The translations under genes and the position numbers were made by a program. Below the pieces are notes generated by a model. It was given only the letters and a program-made list of their open reading frames with translations. It made no database searches and was not told where the DNA came from. Shown here one piece after another: positions 26,414 through 35,590 of a stretch of DNA of 64,000 nucleotides. Each line of letters begins with the position of its first letter. Position 1 is the first letter of the stretch. The stretch comes from Caenispirillum bisanense (GTDB lineage Bacteria > Pseudomonadota > Alphaproteobacteria > Rhodospirillales > UBA2165): assembly GCA_945877815.1 (NCBI GenBank), contig CAMDWJ010000001.1, positions 1 through 64,000 of the forward strand. The letters are read 5' to 3'.

Positions 26414-27451
26414 CTAGGACAATTCCCTCCGTACGATCGCCGCACCCTCGGCCATCGCCTTGAGTTTCGCGAAGGCGTTGGCGCGCGACAGATACTTCAT
26501 GCCGCAATCGGGTGCGACAATCAGCTTGTCGGCTGGGATATATTTGAGCGCCGCGCGTATGCGCGCGGCCACGACGTCTGGCGTCTCGGCCGCTTCGGTA
26601 TCGAGTGCCACGACGCCGAGAATGATTTTCTTGTCCGGCAAAGATTTTATCGCTTCGATCTGCAGGCCGGGCTGCGCCGCCTCGATGGATACCTGATCGG
26701 CGGCGCTATCGTTCAACTCGCCCAGGAAGTGATAGCCCTTGGGCTTCGCGTCGCGAACGATATAGGCATAACCGAAACACAGATGAATGGCCGTCGTGCC
26801 GGTCGCGCCCTCGAGCGCGCGATTGATCGCCTTGACCGCGAACGCGCGCGCCTGTTCGGGCCGCGATTCCATCCACGGCTCGTCGAGCTGCACGACGTCG
26901 GCGCCGGCGGCGAACAGCTCGCGCACCTCCTGGTTGACCGCCGTCGCCATATCCATCGCCAGCGCTTCGGGGTCGTTGTAGTAATCGTCAGCGGCTTGCA
27001 TCGCCATGGTGAAGGGACCGGGTACGGTGATCTTGATTGGGCCCTTGGCGGCGCGGCGCAGGATTTCCACATCGCGCACCTGCACCGGACGGATGCGCGT
27101 CACCTTGCCGACGATGCGCGGCACGACGGTCATACGCCCTGCGGTGCGCGACGGCACCTGTCCGGGATTGTCGATATCGACGCCGGACAGCGCGGTTGCG
27201 AATCGGTTGGAATAGCTTTCGCGCCGAGCCTCGCCATCGCTGACGATATCGATGCCCGCCTCTTCCATCTCGCGCACGGCAAGCACGGTCGCGTCATCCT
27301 GGGCCTGTTCGAGATAAGGTTCGGCTACCCGCCAGATCTCCTTCATGCGCACGCGCGGGGGCGCCGAGCCGGTCAGCTTGGCGCGGTCGATCAGCCAATC
27401 GGGCTGCGGATAGCTTCCGACCACGGTGGTCGGCAACAAAATGGACTTCAT
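26414..27451 (-). CDS. MetE C-terminal-domain-like methyltransferase (core-MetE type)
   Basis: A 345-residue protein equivalent to the catalytic C-terminal half of cobalamin-independent methionine synthase. Features are TTVVGSYPQPDWL at the N-terminus, REMEEAGIDIVSDGEARRES near residue 60, VVQLDEPWMESRPEQ near residue 190, HLCFGYAY (zinc-ligand region His and Cys) near 220, and a final zinc-ligand segment IVAPDCGMKYLSR (Cys) near residue 320. Free-standing versions are often involved in methyl transfer from other donors or in catabolism. It is divergent from the LeuC-like gene with 141 bases between. Confidence 0.85.
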   Translation of the reverse strand: MKSILLPTTVVGSYPQPDWLIDRAKLTGSAPPRVRMKEIWRVAEPYLEQAQDDATVLAVREMEEAGIDIVSDGEARRESYSNRFATALSGVDIDNPGQVPSRTAGRMTVVPRIVGKVTRIRPVQVRDVEILRRAAKGPIKITVPGPFTMAMQAADDYYNDPEALAMDMATAVNQEVRELFAAGADVVQLDEPWMESRPEQARAFAVKAINRALEGATGTTAIHLCFGYAYIVRDAKPKGYHFLGELNDSAADQVSIEAAQPGLQIEAIKSLPDKKIILGVVALDTEAAETPDVVAARIRAALKYIPADKLIVAPDCGMKYLSRANAFAKLKAMAEGAAIVRRELS

Positions 27452-27592
27452 CGGCGCTTTTCCTGGGAAAATCGAGAATAAGCGTTCTATCAGGCCATAG
27501 CGGGGCGGACCAGGGCAGATGCCGCGAGCGTTGCGTTGACCCACCCCGCGGCGAACCGTAATTTGCTTATCAAATAACAAATGGAGGACGTC

Positions 27593-28993
27593 ATGCCACA
27601 GACCTTGTTTGCCAAGATCTGGGAGGCGCATCTGGTTACCAAGCGCACGGACGGACGCGACATCATCTACATAGACCGGCACATCATGCATGACCTGCAT
27701 GCGCCGATCGCCATGCAGAAGATCGTCGATTCCGGGCGCACCGTCCATCGCCCCGATCTCACCTGGTCGTCGCAGGACCATTCGGTCTCCATCCGGCTCG
27801 ATCGCGACACGAATGCGAAGGACGGCAGTCCCCTCAACCAGAAGGTCCGCGTTCTGGCGAAGCAGTTCGGTATCCGCGTCTTCGATATCGGCGATGCCGA
27901 ACAAGGAATCAGCCATGTGATCGGGCCCGAACTCGGCATGATCCTGCCGGGCTCCACCTATGCCTGCCCGGATAGTCATGCCTGCACTATTGGCGGCCTC
28001 GGCGCGCTCGCGTTCGCCACTGGCACGACGGAGCTTGAACATGTGCTGGCGACCCAGACCATCGCCTTCGTGCGGCCAAAGACCATGCGGGTCAATCTGA
28101 CCGGCAAGCTCAAGCCCGGCGTGACCGCGAAAGACGTGATCCTGCGCATCATCTCGCAGCTCGGCGTCGACGGCGCGCGCGGTTATGTGGTGGAATATGC
28201 GGGGCCGGTGGCCGAGGCGCTCGAAGTCGAAGGGCGGCTCACGCTGTGCAACATGTCGATCGAATGGGGTGCCCGCTCCGGCCTTATCGCGCCCGACGAA
28301 AAAACCCTCGCCTGGATCAAAGGGCGGCCCTATGCGCCGGTCGGTGCTCAGTGGGAGGCCGGGCTCGAAGGTTGGCGCGAATTTAAGACCGATCCGGGCG
28401 CCACATTCGATCGCGAACATACGATCGATTGCGCAGGCCTCGATCCTCAGATCACTTGGGGCACCAATCCGGGTCAGGTGATCGGCATTTCCGATCTGGT
28501 GCCCGATCCTTCCAGCGTCGATCCCGCCAAGCGCGATGCCTTCCTCCATTCACTCGATTATATGGGACTGACGGCCGGCCAGCCGATCGCCGGCTTGGCC
28601 GTCGATGTCGTCTTCATCGGTTCGTGCAACAACGCGCGGATGTCCGATCTCGAGGAAGTCGCCAAGATCGTGCGCGGCAAGAAACTCGCAAGCGGCGTGC
28701 GCGCCCTGATCGTGCCGGGCTCGAGCGCCGTGAAGCGCGCGGCCGAGGCCAAGGGATTCGACAAGGTCTTCACCGATGCGGGCTTCCAATGGGGCTCGTC
28801 CGGCTGTTCCATGTGCGCGGGCGGCGAGGGCATTGTCGCGACCAAGGGACAGCGCGTGGTCTCCACCACCAACCGCAACTTCGAGAATCGCCAAGGTGCG
28901 GGCGTTCGCACACACCTCGTCGGCCCCGCCATGGCGGCGGCTGCGGCAATAACCGGCAAAATCACCGACGTGCGCGCGTTGGCAGAAGCTTAG
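27593..28993 (+). CDS. Aconitase-family dehydratase large subunit (LeuC-like, probably not leucine synthesis)
   Basis: A 466-residue LeuC-type subunit. The ATG at 27593 is preceded by GGAGG. The 4Fe-4S cysteines are C345 (FIGSCNNARMSDL), C405 and C408 (GCSMCAGGEG). The cluster motif departs from the LeuC/aconitase consensus GSCTNSR in reading GSCNNAR, and the QWGSSGCSMC stretch differs from the usual EWRxPGCSMC. With two lyase genes downstream, a role in hydrating a branched dicarboxylate (2,3-dimethylmalate or citraconate type) is more likely than isopropylmalate. This is an inference from context. The first gene of a plus-strand operon. Confidence 0.85.
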   Translation: MPQTLFAKIWEAHLVTKRTDGRDIIYIDRHIMHDLHAPIAMQKIVDSGRTVHRPDLTWSSQDHSVSIRLDRDTNAKDGSPLNQKVRVLAKQFGIRVFDIGDAEQGISHVIGPELGMILPGSTYACPDSHACTIGGLGALAFATGTTELEHVLATQTIAFVRPKTMRVNLTGKLKPGVTAKDVILRIISQLGVDGARGYVVEYAGPVAEALEVEGRLTLCNMSIEWGARSGLIAPDEKTLAWIKGRPYAPVGAQWEAGLEGWREFKTDPGATFDREHTIDCAGLDPQITWGTNPGQVIGISDLVPDPSSVDPAKRDAFLHSLDYMGLTAGQPIAGLAVDVVFIGSCNNARMSDLEEVAKIVRGKKLASGVRALIVPGSSAVKRAAEAKGFDKVFTDAGFQWGSSGCSMCAGGEGIVATKGQRVVSTTNRNFENRQGAGVRTHLVGPAMAAAAAITGKITDVRALAEA

Positions 28994-29006
28994 GGGGAAC
29001 AGGCAC

Positions 29007-29618
29007 ATGGAACCGTTTATCTCGCTGACCGGCTCGGCTGTTCCTCTTTTGCTGGACGACGTAAACACCGATCAGATCGCGCCCGCCGACCGCAGCCATG
29101 GTCACGGCGCCGACATGAAGGCGACGCTGTTCAGCCGCTGGAAAGCCGGCGATCCCAATTTTGTGTTCAACCGTCCGCAATTCCAGGAGCCGCGCATTCT
29201 GGTGTCGCGCGACAATTTCGCTTGCGGCTCGTCGCGTGAAAGTGCGGTCTGGGCAATGACCGCCAACGGCATCCGCTGCATCGTCGCGCGCACCATCGCC
29301 GACATCTTCAAGGAGAACTGCCTGCGCAACGGCATGCTCACCATTGAGCTGCCGGCCGACACGGCCAAGGACTTCGAGGACAAGGTGATCAAGGCCGACG
29401 GCGCTAAGCATTTCACCGTCGATCTGCCGAGCCAGACCATTACGTGCCCGGACGGCAGCAAGATCGCCTTCGACGTAACGCCGGCCGAAAAGACGGCGCT
29501 GCTCGAAGGGCTCGACGATATCGGCCAGACCCTCAAGCACAAGGCCGATATTCAGGCCTTCGAAGCGCGCATCAAACAGGAAAAACCGTGGCTGCAGGAA
29601 GCGGTCGCGCGGCAATAG
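29007..29618 (+). CDS. Aconitase-family dehydratase small subunit (LeuD-like)
   Basis: A 203-residue swivel-domain subunit that pairs with the large subunit encoded 13 bases upstream. It has LLLDDVNTDQIAPADRS at the N-terminus and the substrate-loop motif NFACGSSRESAVWAM near residue 72. In LeuD this loop reads GCGSSREHAPWAL, so the His after Glu is Ser here, again pointing to a non-standard substrate. IADIFKENCLRNGMLTIEL near residue 98 is conserved. Confidence 0.87.
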   Translation: MEPFISLTGSAVPLLLDDVNTDQIAPADRSHGHGADMKATLFSRWKAGDPNFVFNRPQFQEPRILVSRDNFACGSSRESAVWAMTANGIRCIVARTIADIFKENCLRNGMLTIELPADTAKDFEDKVIKADGAKHFTVDLPSQTITCPDGSKIAFDVTPAEKTALLEGLDDIGQTLKHKADIQAFEARIKQEKPWLQEAVARQ

Positions 29619-29660
29619 AGCCGGCATCATTCAGCCAAGGGATATAGGGAGGGAACCGAC

Positions 29661-30563
29661 ATGAACGTTCGCAAACGCTACCGTGAAATCCTCAAAGGAC
29701 CGGGCCTCACTTTCGCGCCGGGCGCCTATGATGCGCTCTCGGCCCGCATCATGGAACATTGCGGCTTCGAGGTGATCACGGCGGGCGGTTATGCCGCTGT
29801 TGCCAGCCTGCTCGGCGAACCCGACGGCGGCCAGAGCAACTATCGCGAATATGCCGACCATTACGGGCGTATCTGCGACGCCGTCGATCTGCCGGTCTTC
29901 TGCGACGCCGATACAGGTTTCGGCGGGGTGCACAATATTCGCAAGATGGTCCGCGCGTTTGAGCGTGCGGGTGTGTCGGCCTTGTTCCTGTCCGATCAGG
30001 TGTTTCCAAACCGCTGCGGCTATATGCCGGGCAAGCAGATCGTCTCGGCCGCCGAAATGATGACGCGGGTTTATGCGGCGCTCGATTCGCGTACCGATCC
30101 CGATCTGGTTATCGCGGCGCGCACCGACGCGCGGGCACTTGAAGGGCTCAATGCGGCGATCGAACGTTGCCAGATGTTCCAGGAAGCCGGCTGCGACATG
30201 GTTCTGCCGCAGGGCTGCGACGATTACAACGACGCCAAGAAAACGCGCGACGCGTTGACGAAGCATACCAGCTACAACATGTCGCATGCCGCCGGTAAGG
30301 CGAAGATGACCCTCAAGCAGGTGGAGGAACTCGGCTACACCACGGCGAGCTTCCCCTCGGCCGCCCTGTTCGCGGCGGTCGGCGGCGTGAAGCGCGCGAT
30401 GGAAGCCTTGAAGCGCGACAAGTCCTTTGCCGCCGTTGAGGACGAGATCTGCGGCCTCGACGATTTCTACGACATCGTGCGCCTCAAGCGGCATAACGAC
30501 GTGGAACAGGAATGGGTCGAGCGCGGCGAGGCCGCGGTCGCCAAAAAGAAGGCCGCAGAATAA
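29661..30563 (+). CDS. Isocitrate lyase/PEP mutase-family lyase, tandem copy A
   Basis: A 300-residue member of the ICL/PEPM superfamily that also includes 2-methylisocitrate lyase, oxaloacetate decarboxylase and 2,3-dimethylmalate lyase. Metal-site acids are D82 and D84 (FCDADTGFGG). The catalytic loop reads SDQVFPNRCGYMPG (111-124): the family consensus is EDQ...KRCGH, so Glu is Ser, Lys is Asn and His is Tyr, while C119 is kept. GGAGGG precedes the ATG. Its last bases overlap the start of copy B (TAATG). Probably cleaves the product of the LeuCD-like dehydratase, releasing pyruvate or glyoxylate. Confidence 0.85.
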   Translation: MNVRKRYREILKGPGLTFAPGAYDALSARIMEHCGFEVITAGGYAAVASLLGEPDGGQSNYREYADHYGRICDAVDLPVFCDADTGFGGVHNIRKMVRAFERAGVSALFLSDQVFPNRCGYMPGKQIVSAAEMMTRVYAALDSRTDPDLVIAARTDARALEGLNAAIERCQMFQEAGCDMVLPQGCDDYNDAKKTRDALTKHTSYNMSHAAGKAKMTLKQVEELGYTTASFPSAALFAAVGGVKRAMEALKRDKSFAAVEDEICGLDDFYDIVRLKRHNDVEQEWVERGEAAVAKKKAAE

Positions 30564-31471
30564 TGAGCACGGCCTTACGCAAACGCTACCGCGGCATCCT
30601 CAAGCGCCCGGGCATGACCCTGTCGCCTGGCGCCTACGACGCGCTGTCGGCCCGCATCATGGAATATTGCGGCTTCGAGATCATCGGCGGCGGCGGCTAT
30701 GCCGCGGTTGGCTCGATGCTGGGCGAACCCGACGGCGGGCAAAGCAATTACCGCGACTATGCGGATCATTACGGGCGCATCTGCGACGCCGTCGATCTGC
30801 CGGTCTTCGTCGATGCCGACACCGGCTTCGGCGGCCTGCATAATGTTCGCAAAATGACCCGCGCTTTTGAGCGCGCGGGCGTCGCCGGGTTCTTCATCAG
30901 CGATCAGGTATTCCCCAATCGCTGCGGCTATCTACCCGGCAAGGCGATCGTTTCGACCGCCGAGATGCTGGCGCGTCTTAATGCGGCGCTCGATGCGCGT
31001 ACCGACGAGAGCATGGTGATCGCGGCGCGCACGGATGCCTTCCATCTGGAGGGCGTGGATGCCGCCATCGAACGCTGCCAATTGTTCATCGAAGCCGGTG
31101 TCGATTTCACCAAGCCGATGGGCCTGGATTCCAAGGAAGAAGCCAAACGTTGGATGAAGGATCTGCCCGGACCCTATCAATACAATATGTCCCATGCAGC
31201 CGGTAAGGCGAAGGTGACGATCCAAGAGGTCGAGGATATGGGCTTTAACACCTGCGGCTTTCCCTCGGCCGCGCTGTTCGCCGGCGTCGGCGGCGTGAAG
31301 CGTGCGATGGAAGCCTTGAAGCGCGACAAATCCTTTGCCACGGTCGAGGACGAGATTTGCGGCCTCGACGATTTCTACGACATCGTGCGCCTCAAGCGGC
31401 ACAACGATTTGGAACAGGATTGGGTCGAGCGCGGCGAAGCCACGGTCGCGAAGAAGAAGGCGGCGGAGTAA
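30563..31471 (+). CDS. Isocitrate lyase/PEP mutase-family lyase, tandem copy B
   Basis: A 302-residue paralogue of copy A. It starts at the ATG that shares a base with the preceding stop (TAATG). The two proteins are highly similar throughout: GQSNYR(E/D)YADHYGRICDAV and NMSHAAGKAK are shared, and the last 60 residues are nearly identical. The metal acids are in FVDADTGFGG, and the altered catalytic loop ISDQVFPNRCGYLPG is the same as in copy A. The region around residues 190-205 (DSKEEAKRWMKDLPG) differs most, suggesting the pair may form a heteromer or differ in substrate. Confidence 0.85.
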   Translation: MSTALRKRYRGILKRPGMTLSPGAYDALSARIMEYCGFEIIGGGGYAAVGSMLGEPDGGQSNYRDYADHYGRICDAVDLPVFVDADTGFGGLHNVRKMTRAFERAGVAGFFISDQVFPNRCGYLPGKAIVSTAEMLARLNAALDARTDESMVIAARTDAFHLEGVDAAIERCQLFIEAGVDFTKPMGLDSKEEAKRWMKDLPGPYQYNMSHAAGKAKVTIQEVEDMGFNTCGFPSAALFAGVGGVKRAMEALKRDKSFATVEDEICGLDDFYDIVRLKRHNDLEQDWVERGEATVAKKKAAE

Positions 31472-31533
31472 TCTCAATCCAACCCGCTCTCCCCTAGGGC
31501 GGAGAGGAACATTTTTTCCATCTAGGAAACCCC

Positions 31534-32517
31534 ATGATCAGAACTCGCGTCTGCGATCTGCTCGGCATCGAGCATCCGATTTTCCTCGGAGGGCTCGGCG
31601 GCGGTCATACTTCGCCCGAAATGGTCGCTGCGGTCAGCGCGGCCGGGGGCTTCGGCGCGCAGGGTTGTCATATGTTGGGGCCGCGCCAGATCGCCGATGC
31701 GGCGGCGGCAATTCGCGCGCGCACCGACAAGCCGTTCGCGCTCAATTTCTTACTGTTTCTCGTGGAGGAGGATTGCTACGCAGCGGCGCTGGCCCAGAAG
31801 CCGGCGGCGATCGTGATTGCTTGGCCACGTCCGGACCAGGATATGAAGGGTTACATCGCGCGCGCGCACGAAGCCGGCTGCAAGGTCATGGTGATGGCGG
31901 GTGGCGTCCCCGAAGCCCGAGGTGCGGCCGATTCCGGGGCCGATATCGTCATTGCCCAAGGCACGGAGGGCGGCGGTCATGTCGGCTGGATGGCATCGAT
32001 GGCGCTGGTCCCGATGGTCGTCGATGCCGTGGCACCCGTGCCGGTTCTGGCGGCCGGCGGAATCGCCGATGGGCGGGGTTTGGCGGCCGCGCTGGCGCTT
32101 GGCGCCGATGGCGCATTGTTGGGGACACGGTTTCTCGCCAGCGATGAATCGCCCCTTCATGCCAATTTCAAGCAGGCGATTGTGGCCAGCGACGGGCACG
32201 ACACGGTGCTTTCGGAAATTCCCGATATCGCGTCGGGCACGGTTTGGCCGGGTGCGATGTCACGCACCGCGCGCAACGCCATCGTGCAGCGTTGGTCGGG
32301 TCGCGAATGGGCTTTGCGCCAATATCAGCGCGAGGCGCTGACCGATCTTCAGAGGGCACGCCAAGCCGGCGACATCGCGGAATCGACCTTGTCCTACGGA
32401 CAAGATGCGGGCCTGATCGCATCGATCTTGCCGGCGGGCGATATCGTGCGCCGCATCGCGCGCGAGGCGGAGGAAATTGTATCGAGCCGGCTGCCCGGAC
32501 TTCTGCGGCGTGGCTAA
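31534..32517 (+). CDS. Nitronate monooxygenase-family FMN enzyme
   Basis: A 327-residue NMO/2-nitropropane dioxygenase-like TIM-barrel flavoprotein. Motifs are LGIEHPIFLGGLGGGHTSPE at the N-terminus, ADIVIAQGTEGGGHVGW near residue 143 with the conserved His, VPVLAAGGIADGRGLAAALALGADGALLGTRF near 170-200 for FMN phosphate binding. It oxidises nitronates, or enoyl or keto acids in related enzymes. It follows the lyase pair by 62 bases and may belong to the same transcript. Confidence 0.86.
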   Translation: MIRTRVCDLLGIEHPIFLGGLGGGHTSPEMVAAVSAAGGFGAQGCHMLGPRQIADAAAAIRARTDKPFALNFLLFLVEEDCYAAALAQKPAAIVIAWPRPDQDMKGYIARAHEAGCKVMVMAGGVPEARGAADSGADIVIAQGTEGGGHVGWMASMALVPMVVDAVAPVPVLAAGGIADGRGLAAALALGADGALLGTRFLASDESPLHANFKQAIVASDGHDTVLSEIPDIASGTVWPGAMSRTARNAIVQRWSGREWALRQYQREALTDLQRARQAGDIAESTLSYGQDAGLIASILPAGDIVRRIAREAEEIVSSRLPGLLRRG

Positions 32518-32569
32518 GTGCGCTGCGGGAAGTCGTCCTGTCCGCTAGTTGTTGCCAACCAGCTTAGCT

Positions 32570-34231
32570 CTACTCCGCCACCGAGCGCCGTCCCGCGCTG
32601 CGCCGCTCAACGACGGCCGGGCGGAAACTGTCCGCATCCGCAATCTCCCACGAGCGGCGGAATTTCGGATTCTCGGTTCCGGCGATGAGTTCGCCGTGCC
32701 TGAGCCCGGGATAGAGATCGGCAAAGGTCTTAACCTCGCTGGCCGAGATACGGCGCGAGATATGGCTGCGCTCGAACTGCGTCGGATGATCGAGGCCGGC
32801 TGCCGCCGTGAGTTCGGCCAGCGAATGCAGCGTTGCCTTATGGAAATTGGCGACGCGTTCGGACTTATCTGGGACCACGAGCGCGCGCTGGCGGTTCGCG
32901 TCTTGGGTGGCGACCCCCGTTGGGCATTTGTCGGTATGGCACGATTGAGATTGAATGCAGCCGATTGCGAACATGAAGCCGCGCGCCGAATTGCACCAAT
33001 CGGCACCCAAGGCCATCGCGCGTGCGATATCGAAGGCCGACGCGATCTTGCCGCTGGCGGCGAGACGGATGCGGTCGCGCGCACCGATGCCGACGAGCGC
33101 ATTGTGCGCGAAGGTGAGGCCCTCGCGCATCGGCTTGCCGAGATGATCGAGGAATTCGAGCGGCGCCGCTCCGGTTCCGCCCTCGGCGCCGTCGACGACG
33201 ATGAAATCGGGGTAAATGCCGGTCTTCAGCATCGCCTTGCAGATGGCGAGGAATTCCCATTCGTGGCCGATGCACAGCTTGAAGCCGGCCGGTTTGCCGC
33301 CCGACAGGTGGCGCATTTCGGCGATGAAGTTCATCATTTCGACCGGGGTCGAGAAGGCGGCATGGTGAGAGGGCGAAATGCAATCGACGCCGACCGGGAC
33401 CCCGCGTGTCAGCGAAATCTCGGCATTGACCTTGGCCGCCGGCAGGACGCCGCCGTGGCCGGGCTTGGCACCTTGGCTGAGCTTCAATTCGATCATCTTG
33501 ATCTGGTCGTTGGCGGCGCAGTCGGCGAACTTGTCGCCGCAGAATGAGCCGTCGGGATTGCGCGCCCCGAAATAGCCCGACCCAAGCTCCCAGATGATGT
33601 CGCCGCCGTTTTCGCGGTGATAGGGGCTGAAGCCGCCTTCGCCGGTATCGTGCGCGAATCCGCCCAGCCTGGCGCCGATATTGAGCGCGCGGATCGCGTT
33701 GGGGCTAAGTGCCCCGAAGCTCATCGCCGAAATATTGAAGATGGAAGCCGAATAGGGTTTGGCGCAGTCCGGTCCGCCGACAGTGATGCGGAAATTGGGA
33801 TCGGCCACGGGACGCGGCGAGACGGAGTGGTTCACCCATTCAAAGCCCGGCGCGTAAACGTCGTAGTTGGTTCCGAAGGGCCGCTTGTCGAGCTGCATCT
33901 TGGCGCGCTGATAGACGACCGCGCGTTTGTCGCGGCTGAACGGCATGCCGTGCTTTTCGTCCTCGAAGAAATATTGGCGCATCTCGGGGCGGATCGCTTC
34001 GAGCAGGAAGCGCATATGCGCCGAGATCGGATAGTTACGCAGCACCGCGTGTCTTTTCTGCACGAGATCGCGCACGCCCAACAGGGCCAGAAATCCCGTG
34101 ACGGCCAGGCCGGTCAGCAAGATGGGATTGCCGGGCAAGATTACGAGACCGAGCGCGAAGGCAAGGCTTAGTAAGACGGCCAGGCTCATCGGGATGAAGC
34201 GGGGTTCTAAGGCGAGACGGAAATAAGACAT
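32570..34231 (-). CDS. FMN-binding glutamate synthase-family protein (GltB-like domain)
   Basis: A 553-residue protein. Residues 10-55 form two hydrophobic segments (MSLAVLLSLAFALGLVILPG and ILLTGLAVTGFLALLGV), so it is likely bound to the membrane. The remainder is the Glu_synthase FMN barrel: NISAMSFGALSPNAIRAL, HDTGEGGFSPYH, KPGHGGVLPAAKV, DGAEGGTGAAP, with the Fe-S type cysteines C-x5-C-x4-C in GCIQSQSCHTDKCPTGVA. It lacks the amidotransferase domain of GltB. Family members act in methylamine or glutamate metabolism or are uncharacterised. The ATG at 34231 follows GAGG. Confidence 0.83.
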   Translation of the reverse strand: MSYFRLALEPRFIPMSLAVLLSLAFALGLVILPGNPILLTGLAVTGFLALLGVRDLVQKRHAVLRNYPISAHMRFLLEAIRPEMRQYFFEDEKHGMPFSRDKRAVVYQRAKMQLDKRPFGTNYDVYAPGFEWVNHSVSPRPVADPNFRITVGGPDCAKPYSASIFNISAMSFGALSPNAIRALNIGARLGGFAHDTGEGGFSPYHRENGGDIIWELGSGYFGARNPDGSFCGDKFADCAANDQIKMIELKLSQGAKPGHGGVLPAAKVNAEISLTRGVPVGVDCISPSHHAAFSTPVEMMNFIAEMRHLSGGKPAGFKLCIGHEWEFLAICKAMLKTGIYPDFIVVDGAEGGTGAAPLEFLDHLGKPMREGLTFAHNALVGIGARDRIRLAASGKIASAFDIARAMALGADWCNSARGFMFAIGCIQSQSCHTDKCPTGVATQDANRQRALVVPDKSERVANFHKATLHSLAELTAAAGLDHPTQFERSHISRRISASEVKTFADLYPGLRHGELIAGTENPKFRRSWEIADADSFRPAVVERRSAGRRSVAE

Positions 34232-34399
34232 CGTGTCCTCGTGGCTAAAGGCTGGCCGGACATCTGATCGCGACGGGATCATGGGGACGGGAATAACGAG
34301 ATGTCGCGACTCTGGCTAGACGCGCCACATACGTACGCCGAGTCGGTTAAGGTGATATGAATCGCCTTCCGCACCGCAAAAATTGCGTTTTATGAATAT

Positions 34400-35317
34400 T
34401 CAGTTCCGCCGCAGCGCGCGCCGCTCGGGCATGGCCAGCAGCGCCATCTGGAAGCCGCTGACCAATTTCGGCATGGCCTTCAGATGTTTGAGATTGGGTG
34501 GCGAGGGATGTTGGCGAATTTCGCCCACAACATTGGCGGCCAATTCGCACATGCTGATGAGATCGCGACTGGACATACGTTGGGCGCGCCGGCCGACCAT
34601 CGTGACGATCTCGTGCAGGATTTCGACGCGGCGGCGGAAATGGTCGTTGATGTTGCTCGCCTCGTAGTCCGGCATGATCTCGAAGACCAGGCGCCGGATC
34701 ATCGCGATGTCGTTCGTCAGTTTTCGGGCATTGAGATTTTGCGTTGCAGCGGAAATCTGACGCTGCAATTCCTCGCGCGAAACGCCGGTGCCGGTGGCAT
34801 GGACCGGGTTGGGGACGTCGAATTCCTCGCCCGCCCCCGTCTCGGTACGCGTCAATTTGCGCCGCGTTGGGCCGATATAGCCTGGCGCCGCCACGAATTT
34901 CTTGCGATCGAAGGCCAGTTCGTTGACTTGGCGCACGAAGGCGTCGCGGTTGAACGGGCCCGTCAAAAGACTGTCGATCCCGGTATCGATCAGCGGGGCG
35001 CTCTCGGATTTTTCCATCGCGTCGGCGATCGTGATGAGGACCGGGAAGGGATTGTCGCCGATATCTTGGTGGCGGATGCCGCGCATCAGCAAATGCGCCG
35101 TCGCCTGACCGGGATTCATGGAGCACACGACTAGGTCGGGCTTGTCCTTGCCGATGGCGCGGCAGGCACGATCGTAATCGGCGCTGACGCGCAGCGTCTT
35201 GATGCCCAAGATGCCAAGATGGCGCTCGACATCGGTGCCGTCTCCGCCAAGATGGCTGAACACCACGGACAGCTTCGAAAAATCGATCGGCGCGTTGGTC
35301 GGTCCGGACTCGTTCAT
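34400..35317 (-). CDS. Pseudo-receiver protein with a C-terminal helical domain
   Basis: A 305-residue protein. Residues 15-130 have the receiver-fold pattern, but the phosphoacceptor position reads DLVVCSMNPG (Cys/Ser for Asp near 65) and the switch lysine reads SLLTGPF (Thr119 for Lys), so it cannot be phosphorylated normally. Residues 150-305 are helical and charged (RLVFEIMPDYEASNINDHFRR), resembling sequences seen in atypical alphaproteobacterial regulators. Its partner and output are unknown. It is separated from its neighbours by more than 100 bases on either side. Confidence 0.7.
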   Translation of the reverse strand: MNESGPTNAPIDFSKLSVVFSHLGGDGTDVERHLGILGIKTLRVSADYDRACRAIGKDKPDLVVCSMNPGQATAHLLMRGIRHQDIGDNPFPVLITIADAMEKSESAPLIDTGIDSLLTGPFNRDAFVRQVNELAFDRKKFVAAPGYIGPTRRKLTRTETGAGEEFDVPNPVHATGTGVSREELQRQISAATQNLNARKLTNDIAMIRRLVFEIMPDYEASNINDHFRRRVEILHEIVTMVGRRAQRMSSRDLISMCELAANVVGEIRQHPSPPNLKHLKAMPKLVSGFQMALLAMPERRALRRN

Positions 35318-35446
35318 TCAGCCGTCATCCCCTCATGAAGGCCGTGGGGCAAGATGTCCCTTCTCGCATTACGTGTCATAATCCGACTCATTGTGCAGCG
35401 TCAATTCACGCAAAACCGAGTCTTGGGTCTATCGCGGGGTTTCGAA

Positions 35447-35462
35447 TGTGATGTGTGTCACG
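35447..35462. promoter_or_regulatory. Candidate CRP/FNR-family site
   Basis: TGTGATGTGTGTCACG matches the CRP consensus TGTGA-N6-TCACA except at the last base. It lies 129 bases upstream of the Rieske oxygenase start at 35591, in a 273-base intergenic region. The window also encodes an adenylate cyclase and a cyclic-nucleotide-binding protein. A single match of this quality could be chance. Confidence 0.4.
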
Positions 35463-35590
35463 TCCCATTCGGAAAAACGGTCTCGATCAACCGTGGGCTA
35501 ATGCCCACATGCCCTCTTGCCCGATTCGTGTCGATGCGGCACCATCGCAAAATCAACGTTCACCCAGTTGAACGATAGAAAGGGATGCTG

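Noticed and set aside
27452-28549. N-terminal extension of the MetE-like gene on the minus strand (open for 366 codons)
   Set aside because: The extension is antisense to the LeuC-like gene and has no recognisable sequence. The MetE domain starts cleanly at 27451.
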